From Syntrophales bacterium (GTDB lineage Bacteria > Desulfobacterota > Syntrophia > Syntrophales > CG2-30-49-12): DNA of 34,193 bases. Shown here in pieces: positions 15,090-22,736 of the stretch. The translations under genes were made by a program, and so were the position numbers. The notes beneath the pieces are model-generated. The model was not told where the DNA came from and made no database searches. It worked only from the letters and a program-made list of their open reading frames with translations. Numbering within the stretch: position 1 is the stretch's first letter; every line of letters begins with the position of its first letter. The stretch is from assembly GCA_030018935.1 (NCBI GenBank), contig JASEGZ010000021.1:1-34193 (forward strand), given 5' to 3'.

Positions 15090-16838
15090 TTAGGGGGCTT
15101 TCTCCTTTCCATTTCTGTTGTTGTCTTTGAACTGCATATTATAGAATTTGAAGTATTCCCCCTTTTTTTCAAGGAGGGATTCGTGGGTTCCCTCTTCGAC
15201 AATTTCCCCGTTCGTAATGACGATAATCCTGTCGGCGTGACGAATCGTTGAGAGGCGATGGGCGATGATCAGTGTCGTTCTGCCCTTCATGAGGGTATCG
15301 AGGGCCTCCTGAACCTCGATTTCCGCTTCCGTATCGAGGGAAGACGTTGCCTCATCGAGGATCAGGATAGGGGCATCCTTGAGGAGGGCCCTGGCGATGG
15401 AGATCCTCTGTCTTTCTCCACCGGAGAGTTTCACTCCCTGTTCACCGATGACCGTGTCGTACCCCTGCGGCAGGTTTATAATGAAGTCATGGGCGTTAGC
15501 CGCCTTTGCCGCCCGGATGATATCTTCTTCGGTTTTTTCGAGGTCCCCATAGGCGATGTTGTTTCTCACCGTGTCATTGAAGAGGATCGTCTGCTGGGTG
15601 ACGATGCCGATCTGGCCTCGGAGGGATTCTATGGTAACATCACGGATATCATGGCCGTCTATCATAATCCTTCCCGTTGTCACGTCGTAAAAACGGGGGA
15701 CAAGATTTACGAGGGTGGTCTTTCCCCCGCCGCTCATACCGACAAAGGCAATAACCTCACCGGCATTGATCGTAAGATTGATATTTTTCAAGACCGGTGT
15801 CTCTTCGTAACAGAAGGTGACATCCTCGATAATGATGTGCCGGGAAACATTTGGCAGGGGGGAGGCATCGGCTTTGTTCCTGATCTCGGGAGTCGTATCA
15901 ATAATGCTGAAAACCCGTTGGGCGCCAGCAATCCCCTGCTGGATGGTATTGTTGACATTGGTCAGCCTTTTGATCGGTTCGTAGAGCATAATGAGAGCGG
16001 AAAGAAAAGAGAAGAATGTGCCCGGTGTGGAGTTACCACTGATCACCTGGTAGCCTCCGTAAAATATGATAGCGGCAATTCCCACACCCCCTAAGAATTC
16101 CATGAAGGGACTGGATATGGCGCCGATAGATACAGACTTTAGAGCAAGCTTAAAGAGGTTCTCATTTTCCCCGGCAAACCTTTTATTCTCATAGTCTTCC
16201 CGGACAAAGGCCTTGACGATGCGCATGCCCGATATCGTTTCCTGGAGGAGGGTGGTGAGACTTCCGATCGTTACCTGGGTGCGGGTGGCCAGTTTTCTCA
16301 TCTTTTTCCCAAACTTGGCGATGGGGTAGATGGTCAGGGGAAAGATGACCAGGGAGATGATGGCGAGCTGCCAGTCCCGGTAAAAAACGACGAATATAAG
16401 ACAGACCAGGGTGAAGGAGTCTTTCAGGAGGCTGGTCACCGCCTCGGAGACCGCCCCCTGGATATAACCGACATCATTGGTGATCCGCGACATGAGTACA
16501 CCGGTGGGATTTTTGGTAAAGAAAGAAAGGGGCTGCATCTGTATTTGCCCGTATACTTTGTTTCTCAAGTCCGCCACGATGCGCTGGCCGATATAATTCA
16601 TTAAAACCGTTTGTCCGTAAGTGCATGCCCCTTTCAACAGATATATGCCTATAATGGCAAGGGGAATCCACTTCAGCGCCCCGGCGTTTTTCTTCAAGAA
16701 GATATCATCCAGCGCCGGTTTGACGAGAAAGGCAAGGGAGGAGGTCAGGGCGCCGACCATGAGCATGCAAAACATGGCAGCGATGAACCTCCCTATATGA
16801 GGTTTCGCAAAACTTAAGAGACGTTTATATATTCCCAT
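15090..16838 (-). CDS. msbA: Lipid A export ATP-binding/permease MsbA
   Basis: A 582-residue ABC half-transporter that flips core-lipid A across the inner membrane. The N-terminal membrane domain has six hydrophobic helices (for example FIAAMFCMLMVGALTSSLAF, LAIISLVIFPLTIYPI). The ATPase domain shows Walker A GMSGGGKTT, the Q-loop GIVTQQTILF, signature LSGGERQRISIARALL, Walker B ILILDEATSSLD and the H-loop AHRLSTI. The start codon lies inside a tandem 7-base repeat (GGTAATGGGTAATGGG), so an upstream ATG seven bases away is out of frame. The exact lipid cannot be proven from sequence, but position between lpxB and lpxK strongly supports lipid A. Confidence 0.93.
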   Translation of the reverse strand: MGIYKRLLSFAKPHIGRFIAAMFCMLMVGALTSSLAFLVKPALDDIFLKKNAGALKWIPLAIIGIYLLKGACTYGQTVLMNYIGQRIVADLRNKVYGQIQMQPLSFFTKNPTGVLMSRITNDVGYIQGAVSEAVTSLLKDSFTLVCLIFVVFYRDWQLAIISLVIFPLTIYPIAKFGKKMRKLATRTQVTIGSLTTLLQETISGMRIVKAFVREDYENKRFAGENENLFKLALKSVSIGAISSPFMEFLGGVGIAAIIFYGGYQVISGNSTPGTFFSFLSALIMLYEPIKRLTNVNNTIQQGIAGAQRVFSIIDTTPEIRNKADASPLPNVSRHIIIEDVTFCYEETPVLKNINLTINAGEVIAFVGMSGGGKTTLVNLVPRFYDVTTGRIMIDGHDIRDVTIESLRGQIGIVTQQTILFNDTVRNNIAYGDLEKTEEDIIRAAKAANAHDFIINLPQGYDTVIGEQGVKLSGGERQRISIARALLKDAPILILDEATSSLDTEAEIEVQEALDTLMKGRTTLIIAHRLSTIRHADRIIVITNGEIVEEGTHESLLEKKGEYFKFYNMQFKDNNRNGKEKAP

Positions 16839-16861
16839 TACCCATTACCTTCGCAACTGCT

Positions 16862-17004
16862 CAGGAGTCAGAAGTCAGGAGCCAGAATCCAGAATAGAAG
16901 CAGTGTATGCCTGAAGCAACTTACCGACTTTTCCAATCAGATATTGAAAATCCTTAGCAGGGTTCCTTTTCACTTTCATTCTGGCTTCTGAATTCTGGTT
17001 CCTG
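16862..17004. repeat. Facing arrays of CAG-heptamers between lpxB and msbA
   Basis: Five adjacent 7-base units starting CAG run on the plus strand at 16862-16896 (for example CAGGAGT, CAGAAGT). Four units on the minus strand (for example CAGGAAC, CAGAATT) run at 16977-17004. The two runs are inverted with about 80 bases between them and could fold into a long imperfect hairpin in the operon transcript. The spacer between the arms holds no gene. Confidence 0.75.
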
Positions 17005-17009
17005 AATAA

Positions 17010-18164
17010 TTACTTTTCCTCTATCATTTCGTATGCCAGCCGGGCGGCCCTTTCGGCGGCGCCGGGACTTCCCAATTTTTCCCTGATCTTCGAGAGCTCT
17101 TCTTTGATATTGTTCATTCGTGTCCTGTCCGTGAGGATGTCCATGATTTCGGCGGCTATGCGTTCCGGAGATGCCTCTTCCTGGATCAACTCTGGAACGA
17201 TGGTTTTTCCCGCAATAATGTTGACAAGCCCGATGTTGTCCACCCTGACAAATATCTTTCCCATATAATAGGTGAAGGCGGAGACCTTGTAGACGATGAC
17301 CATCGGCGTTCCCAGGAGCGCCGTTTCAAGAGTGGCCGTTCCCGAAGCCACCATGACAATATCCGCACTGCTGATGGCCTCGTAGGTATCATGACGAATT
17401 AACCTGACTTCCACCGGGTACCGCCGGGTAATACGGGAGACAAAACCCATTTCAAGCGTGTCGGCAACGGGCAGGATAAATTGGACGGAGGCGAGTTTCT
17501 CCTGAAGAATCTCCGCTGCCTTGAGCATTTCGGGCAGGAGTTTGACCACCTCGGAAGGCCTGCTTCCCGGGAGAATCCCTACCGTCGTCTCTCCCTCCTG
17601 AAGGCTAAATTTCCTTCGTGTCTCCTCGCGTGAATATTTTGTCTTTACCACGTCGAGGAGGGGATGACCGACAAATGTCACGTCAACACTGGCTTCCTCG
17701 TAGAGGCGGGCTTCAAAGGGAAGAATGACGACCATTTTATCCACGACTTTGCGGATCTTGCCGATCCTTCCCTTCCTCCAAGCCCATACCTGAGGGCTGA
17801 TATAGTAAAATACCCGGAGCCCATATTTTTTTGCCGCTTTTGCGAGGGAGAGGTTAAAGTCGGGATAGTCAACGAGGATGACGAGATCGGGATTTGTCTT
17901 CTTGAGGGATTCCTTTATTTGGCCCATTATCTTCAAAATGAACCTCAGTTTAAAAATGACCTCGGTCAGCCCGACAACGGCCATCTCGGCGGAGTCAGCC
18001 ATCAGTTCGACTCCCGCTTCCTTAAGTCTTTTCCCTCCAATTCCGTAAAAACAAAGGGCAGGATCAATGCGGGACATCGCCTTTACCAGGTTGGCGCCGT
18101 GCAGATCCCCCGATGCCTCCCCCGCCACAATCATGATTCTCCGGGTGGTTGTTTCAGGATGCAT
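17010..18164 (-). CDS. lpxB: Lipid-A-disaccharide synthase
   Basis: A 384-residue GT19 glycosyltransferase that joins UDP-2,3-diacyl-sugar and the corresponding 1-phosphate (lipid X) to form the lipid A disaccharide. Signatures are IMIVAGEASGDLHGANLVKAM at the N-terminus, GIGGKRLKEAGVEL, VDYPDFNLSLAKAAK, YYISPQVWAWRKGRI, TFVGHPLLD, GILPGSRPSEV and VASGTATLETALLGTPMVIVYK. It has normal length and should be a peripheral inner-membrane protein. It overlaps the end of the aminotransferase gene by 11 bases. It must accept diamino-sugar substrates if the GnnA/GnnB prediction is right. Confidence 0.96.
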   Translation of the reverse strand: MHPETTTRRIMIVAGEASGDLHGANLVKAMSRIDPALCFYGIGGKRLKEAGVELMADSAEMAVVGLTEVIFKLRFILKIMGQIKESLKKTNPDLVILVDYPDFNLSLAKAAKKYGLRVFYYISPQVWAWRKGRIGKIRKVVDKMVVILPFEARLYEEASVDVTFVGHPLLDVVKTKYSREETRRKFSLQEGETTVGILPGSRPSEVVKLLPEMLKAAEILQEKLASVQFILPVADTLEMGFVSRITRRYPVEVRLIRHDTYEAISSADIVMVASGTATLETALLGTPMVIVYKVSAFTYYMGKIFVRVDNIGLVNIIAGKTIVPELIQEEASPERIAAEIMDILTDRTRMNNIKEELSKIREKLGSPGAAERAARLAYEMIEEK

Positions 18165-19254
18165 GATTGATCACGTCGCTGATGTGGAGGATTTCTTCTT
18201 CCCTCAGTTCGGGAAACATGGGAAGGGAAAGAACTTCTGCCGCACATTGTTCACTGTTCAATAACTTCTCGTCAGCGGTTTTCCAGCGGGCAAAGGCCTC
18301 CTGGCGGTGTAAGGGAAGGGGATAATAGACGGCGGAAGAGATATCGTTGTCTGCCAGGGCTTTCATGATGAGGTCCCTTTTTTTCGAGCGGATGGTAAAC
18401 TGGTGATATACATGCCTGCATCCCTCTCTTTCCATGGGCAGGATAACATCATCCCTTTTGATGGATTTCCTGTATCTCTCCGCATTCGATCGGCGCGCTT
18501 CGTTAAAGGCAGTTAGTCTCCTCAGCTTAACCCGAACCACGGCGGCTTGTATCTCGTCGAGACGGCTGTTATAGCCGGGGGCTTTATGGTAGTATTTGAC
18601 CTCACTACCGTGATTCCGGAGGAGTTTGAGGTTGTGTGCCGTTTCTTCATCCTGGGCGATGACCATTCCGCCGTCGCCGTAGGCGGCCAAATTCTTGCTG
18701 GGGAAGAAACTGAAACAGCCGCAGTCACCAAAAGCGCCCACCGGTTTCCCATGATATAAAGCGCCGAACGCCTGGGCGCAGTCCTCGATGATTTTGAGGT
18801 GGTACTTCCGACAGAGGGCGACAAGGGGCTCCATATCCGCTGGGTGGCCGAAAAGGTGTACAGGGATGATGGCCTTCGTTTTTCCGGTGATCTTTTCCTC
18901 GATTTTTCCGGGATCAATATTAAATGTATCAGGGCGGATATCCACAAAGACAGGCCTTGCTTGCAGCAGGGATATGACCTCTGCCGTGGCCATGAAGGTA
19001 AAGGGGGTGGTGATGACCTCATCTCCATCCCCTATGCCGCACGCCCTAAGGGCGAGGAGCAGGGCATCTGTCCCGCTGGCCACTCCGATGGCGAAAGGAA
19101 CCCCGTGGTAGGCGGCGACTTCCCTTTCCAGTTCCGAGACATTGGGCCCGAGGATAAACCGGCCATCGTTTAGGACATCAAGGATTGCCGTATCTATTTC
19201 GGTTTTCAGGATTTTGTACTGTCTTTGCAGATCTACCATGGGTATCACGGTCAT
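18154..19254 (-). CDS. gnnB: PLP aminotransferase, GnnB-like (UDP-GlcNAc3N synthesis)
   Basis: A 366-residue DegT/DnrJ/EryC1/StrS sugar aminotransferase. Recognisable elements are MVDLQRQY, the PLP-phosphate loop GVASGTDALLLALRA, TTPFTFMATAE, the EDCAQAFGA stretch and the Schiff-base lysine in FFPSKNLAAYGDGG. The C-terminal YNSRLDEIQAAVVRVKL is family-typical. In Acidithiobacillus ferrooxidans and Leptospira, GnnB transaminates the 3-keto sugar made by GnnA to give UDP-2-acetamido-3-amino-2,3-dideoxyglucose, the precursor of diamino lipid A. This gene lies with a GnnA-like oxidoreductase between lpxA and lpxB, the known gnnAB position, and starts in an ATGA overlap with it. The family alone would also fit other amino-sugar pathways, so the specific role rests on context. 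Confidence 0.72.
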   Translation of the reverse strand: MTVIPMVDLQRQYKILKTEIDTAILDVLNDGRFILGPNVSELEREVAAYHGVPFAIGVASGTDALLLALRACGIGDGDEVITTPFTFMATAEVISLLQARPVFVDIRPDTFNIDPGKIEEKITGKTKAIIPVHLFGHPADMEPLVALCRKYHLKIIEDCAQAFGALYHGKPVGAFGDCGCFSFFPSKNLAAYGDGGMVIAQDEETAHNLKLLRNHGSEVKYYHKAPGYNSRLDEIQAAVVRVKLRRLTAFNEARRSNAERYRKSIKRDDVILPMEREGCRHVYHQFTIRSKKRDLIMKALADNDISSAVYYPLPLHRQEAFARWKTADEKLLNSEQCAAEVLSLPMFPELREEEILHISDVINHAS

Positions 19255-20198
19255 AGTACCGGCTCCCCGGCGGTCTGTATCTCTTTGATGATACGGAGGG
19301 CCAGCTCGAGGGAGACCCTCCCCTCACTTCCGGAGACGGGGGGAGACGTCCTGTCTGTAACCGCTTTCAGGAAAGACCTGATTTCCTCTTCCAGGGGGTC
19401 CAGGGGTTTTACCTCCACCTGGTTGGGGGTGATCTTTACCTGTTCCCCCTCACTGTTTTTTCTGCCCAGGGAGACCAGTTCCCGCTTCCCGTAGTCCACG
19501 GCGTGATACCCCTCCCGCCCGAAGAAACGTATCTTCTGCATGACCTTGTTACTGATTCTGCTGGCGGTGATATTGGCCACACATCCGCTTGAAAAGACCA
19601 ATCTGACGTTGGCAATATCCACCTTATCCGAGAGAACAGGAACGCCCACGGCATCTATATGCTTTATGGGTGATTTTACAAAATTCATGATGATGTCGAG
19701 GTCGTGAATCATCAAGTCGAGGATGACATCCACATCCGTTCCCCGCTCGAAAAAAGGATGCAGGCGGTGGGCCTCGATAAAGAGGGGCTCCCCCAGCACC
19801 GTTTTCAAGGCAACCACGGCCGGGTTGAACCGTTCCAGAAATCCGATCTGGAAGATCGTCTTTTTTTTCTCGGCAATTGTTATCAGTTCATCGGCTTGGC
19901 CGAGGGTTGTGGCGATCGGTTTTTCCAAGAGGACATCGGCCCCTGCCTCAAGAAAGTCCTTTGCTATAAGGTAATGGTACCCGGTGGGAACGGTAATGCT
20001 GACGGCATCTACTGTTCCGATAAGTTTCCTGTAATCAGTATATGCCTCACAGTTGTAAACTAGGGCGGCCTTTCGGGCACGCTCCTCCACGGTGTCCGCC
20101 ACCGCAACTATTTCGGTATGCGGTAATTTTTGGTACTTTTGCAGGTGGTAGTTTCCCAGATGACCGATTCCCACCACACCAATTCTGACCTTACTCAT
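19251..20198 (-). CDS. gnnA: Gfo/Idh/MocA oxidoreductase, GnnA-like (UDP-GlcNAc 3-dehydrogenase)
   Basis: A 315-residue NAD(P)-dependent sugar dehydrogenase. The Rossmann motif is VRIGVVGIGHLGNYHLQKY at the N-terminus. The catalytic EKP motif is DVLLEKPIATTLGQADELI, and the second catalytic region is DLMIHDLDIIMNFV. GnnA oxidises the 3-hydroxyl of UDP-GlcNAc, and the product is transaminated by GnnB. It is preceded by lpxA (35 bases) and overlaps the aminotransferase by four bases. The pair replaces what is often an lpxI gene at this position. The Gfo/Idh family is broad, so the specificity is inferred from the neighbours. Confidence 0.72.
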   Translation of the reverse strand: MSKVRIGVVGIGHLGNYHLQKYQKLPHTEIVAVADTVEERARKAALVYNCEAYTDYRKLIGTVDAVSITVPTGYHYLIAKDFLEAGADVLLEKPIATTLGQADELITIAEKKKTIFQIGFLERFNPAVVALKTVLGEPLFIEAHRLHPFFERGTDVDVILDLMIHDLDIIMNFVKSPIKHIDAVGVPVLSDKVDIANVRLVFSSGCVANITASRISNKVMQKIRFFGREGYHAVDYGKRELVSLGRKNSEGEQVKITPNQVEVKPLDPLEEEIRSFLKAVTDRTSPPVSGSEGRVSLELALRIIKEIQTAGEPVL

Positions 20199-20233
20199 CT
20201 TAATACCTGAATCTTCCCCCTTGTCTCTCTATC

Positions 20234-21007
20234 CTATCTTATGATTCCTCTTTCTGATTTTTGTATGAAATCAATAAAATGGCGGACCTCGGGCGTGTCC
20301 GCAACCTCGTTTTCGACCCTTTCTATCGCTACAGTAAGTAAAAGAGATGAACGGAATATAAGCCGGTAGGCCTCTTTCAAGGCCTTGATTGTTTCTTCTT
20401 TGAAACCTCTGCGTTTCATACCGATCAGGTTGAGGCCATAGGGCTTTGCGTGGTTGCCGGCAGCCATGATATATGGGGGGACGTCTTTAGCAACAGCGGA
20501 AGCGCCGCCGATAATACAATGGGCGCCGATACGGGTGAACTGATGGATACCCGTCAGGCCGCCGATGATGGCAAAGTCTTCTACATGGATATGGCCGGCG
20601 AGAGTGGCGGCATTGGCCATGACGATATGATTCCCCAATTTACAGTTATGGGCGACGTGGCAGTAAGCCATCAAAAGGTTATGATCCCCGATGATTGTCA
20701 CCCCGATGTCGGCAGAGGTGGCCCGGTTGATGGTGACAAATTCCCTGATCGTATTGTGGTTTCCTATGATGAGACGTGTTTTTTCTCCCTTGAATTTTAA
20801 GTCCTGGGGAGCGCCGCCCAGGGAAGAGAACTGGAAGATGCGGCATTCCTCTCCGATATCGGTATGATCTTCCACCACCACGTGAGGTCCGATGATGGTG
20901 TTTTTCCCGATATGGACATCCGCGCCGATGATCGTATAGGGACCGACTTCAACCCCTTCTTCGAAGTGGGCATGGGGAGATACGATCGCCGTGGGATGAA
21001 TGTTCAT
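20234..21007 (-). CDS. lpxA: UDP-N-acetylglucosamine (or GlcNAc3N) acyltransferase LpxA
   Basis: A 257-residue left-handed beta-helix acyltransferase performing the first lipid A step, transfer of a 3-hydroxyacyl chain from ACP to the sugar 3-position. Hexapeptide repeats fill residues 1-170. The catalytic histidine lies in [13 protein letters not shown] (E. coli H125 in NAHIAHDC). [19 protein letters not shown] is the family C-terminal signature. The GGASAV turn keeps the glycine at the acyl-chain ruler position (E. coli G173), consistent with a long acyl chain, though this is only a hint. With gnnA/gnnB downstream, the acceptor may be UDP-GlcNAc3N, giving an amide at position 3. The start overlaps the lpxD stop (ATGA). 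Confidence 0.95.
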   Translation of the reverse strand: MNIHPTAIVSPHAHFEEGVEVGPYTIIGADVHIGKNTIIGPHVVVEDHTDIGEECRIFQFSSLGGAPQDLKFKGEKTRLIIGNHNTIREFVTINRATSADIGVTIIGDHNLLMAYCHVAHNCKLGNHIVMANAATLAGHIHVEDFAIIGGLTGIHQFTRIGAHCIIGGASAVAKDVPPYIMAAGNHAKPYGLNLIGMKRRGFKEETIKALKEAYRLIFRSSLLLTVAIERVENEVADTPEVRHFIDFIQKSERGIIR

Positions 21008-22038
21008 TTATCTTTTATCCTCTCCTCCAGTTTTTCCATTCGCTCCGCGAGTGAGATAATAGTCTTCCGCATTTCCGGAAGCCGGGGAATACAGGCTTGA
21101 GCCTTCAACCAGGTCCGGTGAGGTACATGTGGCGTGCCGGAGACAACCTGCCCCGGGAGAACATCTTCGTGGACCCCTGACTGCCCTACCACCACAACAT
21201 GATCTCCGATACTGATATGACCGCCCAGCCCTGCCTGACCACCGATGATGCAACTTTTACCAAGTCTGGCGCTTCCTGCGATACCAACCTGGGCCACAAT
21301 TACAGAATTTTCACCGATAACCACATTATGTCCAATCTGCACCAGATTGTCAATCTTTACACCCCTCTGGATCCATGTCTTGCTGAGTGTTCCACGATCT
21401 ATCGTGGTGTTGGCTCCCACCTCGACGTCATCATCTATCTGAACAATGCCCACCTGAGGAATTTTCAGGTTTTCCTCTCCCGGCCTGGCAAAACCGAACC
21501 CGTCAGCCCCCACGACCACACCGGCATGGAGAATGACCCGCTTTCCAATAACACATCTCCGATAAACCGTAACGTTTGAATAGAGAACGGAGTCCTCGTC
21601 AATGACAGCATCACGGCCCACGAAGACACTGGGGTAGAGGACGACTCCCCGTTCAATCCTCGCTCCTGCCCCTACATAGACACCCGGGTAGATCGTGGCC
21701 TCCTTGGAGACAACGGCTCCTCCTTCAATAAAAGCGTTTTTGCTGACCCCGGCAGGTTCAGTCTCCTCGGGATAGAAGAGGGCTAAGGCCTGGCCGAGGG
21801 CGGCATACGGGTCGGGAACGATGAGGAGGTTCTTGCCTGTACTTTCTGTCCCCGGTGAGACCAGGATGGCAGAGGCATTGGTTGTTTCGAGTTTTTTGCG
21901 ATATTGGGGATTTGCGATAAACGTCAGATCCCCCTCTCCGGCTTCATCAATCCCCTGGATACGCTCAATGACGACAAAACCGTTACCCACAACTTTCCCG
22001 TTTAAAAGTTCCGCCATCTCGTTTAGCGTCTTTCTCAC
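21004..22038 (-). CDS. lpxD: UDP-3-O-acylglucosamine N-acyltransferase
   Basis: A 344-residue trimeric acyltransferase adding the second 3-hydroxyacyl chain to the 2-amino group. It has the N-terminal uridine-binding domain ([22 protein letters not shown]), a central left-handed beta-helix of hexapeptide repeats (residues about 105-290), and a C-terminal helix ending in [10 protein letters not shown]. The catalytic histidine lies in [28 protein letters not shown], and [14 protein letters not shown] is typical. lpxA follows with a four-base overlap. No fabZ lies between them, unlike many proteobacteria. Confidence 0.96.
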   Translation of the reverse strand: MRKTLNEMAELLNGKVVGNGFVVIERIQGIDEAGEGDLTFIANPQYRKKLETTNASAILVSPGTESTGKNLLIVPDPYAALGQALALFYPEETEPAGVSKNAFIEGGAVVSKEATIYPGVYVGAGARIERGVVLYPSVFVGRDAVIDEDSVLYSNVTVYRRCVIGKRVILHAGVVVGADGFGFARPGEENLKIPQVGIVQIDDDVEVGANTTIDRGTLSKTWIQRGVKIDNLVQIGHNVVIGENSVIVAQVGIAGSARLGKSCIIGGQAGLGGHISIGDHVVVVGQSGVHEDVLPGQVVSGTPHVPHRTWLKAQACIPRLPEMRKTIISLAERMEKLEERIKDK

Positions 22039-22064
22039 CGGTAAATTTCCCCTCCTCAGGTATT

Positions 22065-22085
22065 CAGAAGTCAGAATTCAGAATT
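22065..22085 (+). repeat. Three CAG-heptamers upstream of lpxD
   Basis: CAGAAGT, then two copies of CAGAATT, in direct tandem. It is the same repeat family as the other spacers but in one orientation only. It is directly followed by the palindrome at 22093. Confidence 0.65.
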
Positions 22086-22092
22086 GCCCTGT

Positions 22093-22120
22093 GTAGGGGT
22101 ACGGTGCACCGTGCCCCTAC
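22093..22120. repeat. 28-bp near-perfect palindrome over the skp stop codon
   Basis: The arms GTAGGGG and CCCCTAC enclose ACGGTGCACCGT; only one base pair of the 14 is not complementary. It covers the last codon bases of skp (stop TAG at 22119-22117). In the skp-lpxD transcript it would form a very stable hairpin, without a T-run. It may act in RNA stability or partial attenuation, or be a dispersed REP-like element. Confidence 0.7.
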
Positions 22121-22659
22121 TTTTGTGGTTTATGGGTTTTGTTGAATTCTTCGATAACCTGTTTTGTTATGTCGTTTTCCTTGGCGAAGTAGGGGACCTG
22201 TATGGTGCCTATGTCAAGGATCAAAGTGTACTTTTCCTTCTCTCCGATAGCGGCCAATAACTTGAGTATTTCAGGAACCATTTTATTGGCAAGTTCCCGA
22301 TCTTTTGCCTGGAGGTCTTCGTTGATATCCTTGACCAGAAGTTGATAGTCCCTAAACTTTTTCTGGTAGGCCGCTTCTTTTTCTTTCCTGGCGGTCTCAG
22401 TGAGGATTGAACTCTGTTTTTCAACCTCGTCCTTGAGTTTCTTCAACTCTGTTTCTCTTTCCTGGATAAGGATTCTGTCCTTTTCCAAGAGCTTTTTAAA
22501 CTCCTCCGCTGCCTTCTTTCCAGCATCTGAATTAAGCATCACCTCTCTTATGTCAACAAATCCTATTTTTTCACCCGCCATAGCATGGAAACCGGGCAAG
22601 ACCAGGACAGATACCAGGACCATCAATATACCTGAAATCGCTAAACCATATCTTTTCAT
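22117..22659 (-). CDS. skp: Periplasmic chaperone Skp/OmpH
   Basis: A 180-residue exported chaperone that holds unfolded outer-membrane proteins on their way to BamA. The signal peptide is at residues 1-28 (LAISGILMVLVSVLVLPGFHAMA), followed by the conserved strand EKIGFVDIREVMLNSDAGKKAAEEFKKLLE. Residues 45-130 form long charged coiled-coil arms (KDRILIQERETELKKLKDEVEKQ). The C-terminal strand (YTLILDIGTIQVPYF) closes the body domain. bamA lies just upstream and lpxD downstream, the classical bamA-skp-lpxD order. The stop codon is embedded in a palindrome. Confidence 0.93.
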   Translation of the reverse strand: MKRYGLAISGILMVLVSVLVLPGFHAMAGEKIGFVDIREVMLNSDAGKKAAEEFKKLLEKDRILIQERETELKKLKDEVEKQSSILTETARKEKEAAYQKKFRDYQLLVKDINEDLQAKDRELANKMVPEILKLLAAIGEKEKYTLILDIGTIQVPYFAKENDITKQVIEEFNKTHKPQK

Positions 22660-22684
22660 AAAAACCTCCCCTCCTGTTAGTTAT

Positions 22685-22734
22685 CAGCTATCAGCTATCA
22701 GTACTCAGAAGTTGTCTCTGATCCCTGACCCCTG
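22685..22734. repeat. Facing CAG-heptamer arrays between bamA and skp
   Basis: Four plus-strand units (CAGCTAT twice, then CAGTACT and CAGAAGT, 22685-22712). Three inverted units follow at 22714-22734 (minus strand CAGGGGT, CAGGGAT, CAGAGAC). The array ends three bases from the bamA stop codon. The forward-then-inverted layout is the same as at 16862 and 29481. Confidence 0.75.
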
Positions 22735-22736
22735 TT

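Noticed and set aside
15258-16094. Long plus-strand frame of 278 residues
   Set aside because: It is antisense to msbA, whose motifs are all intact; no family resemblance and no ribosome binding site.
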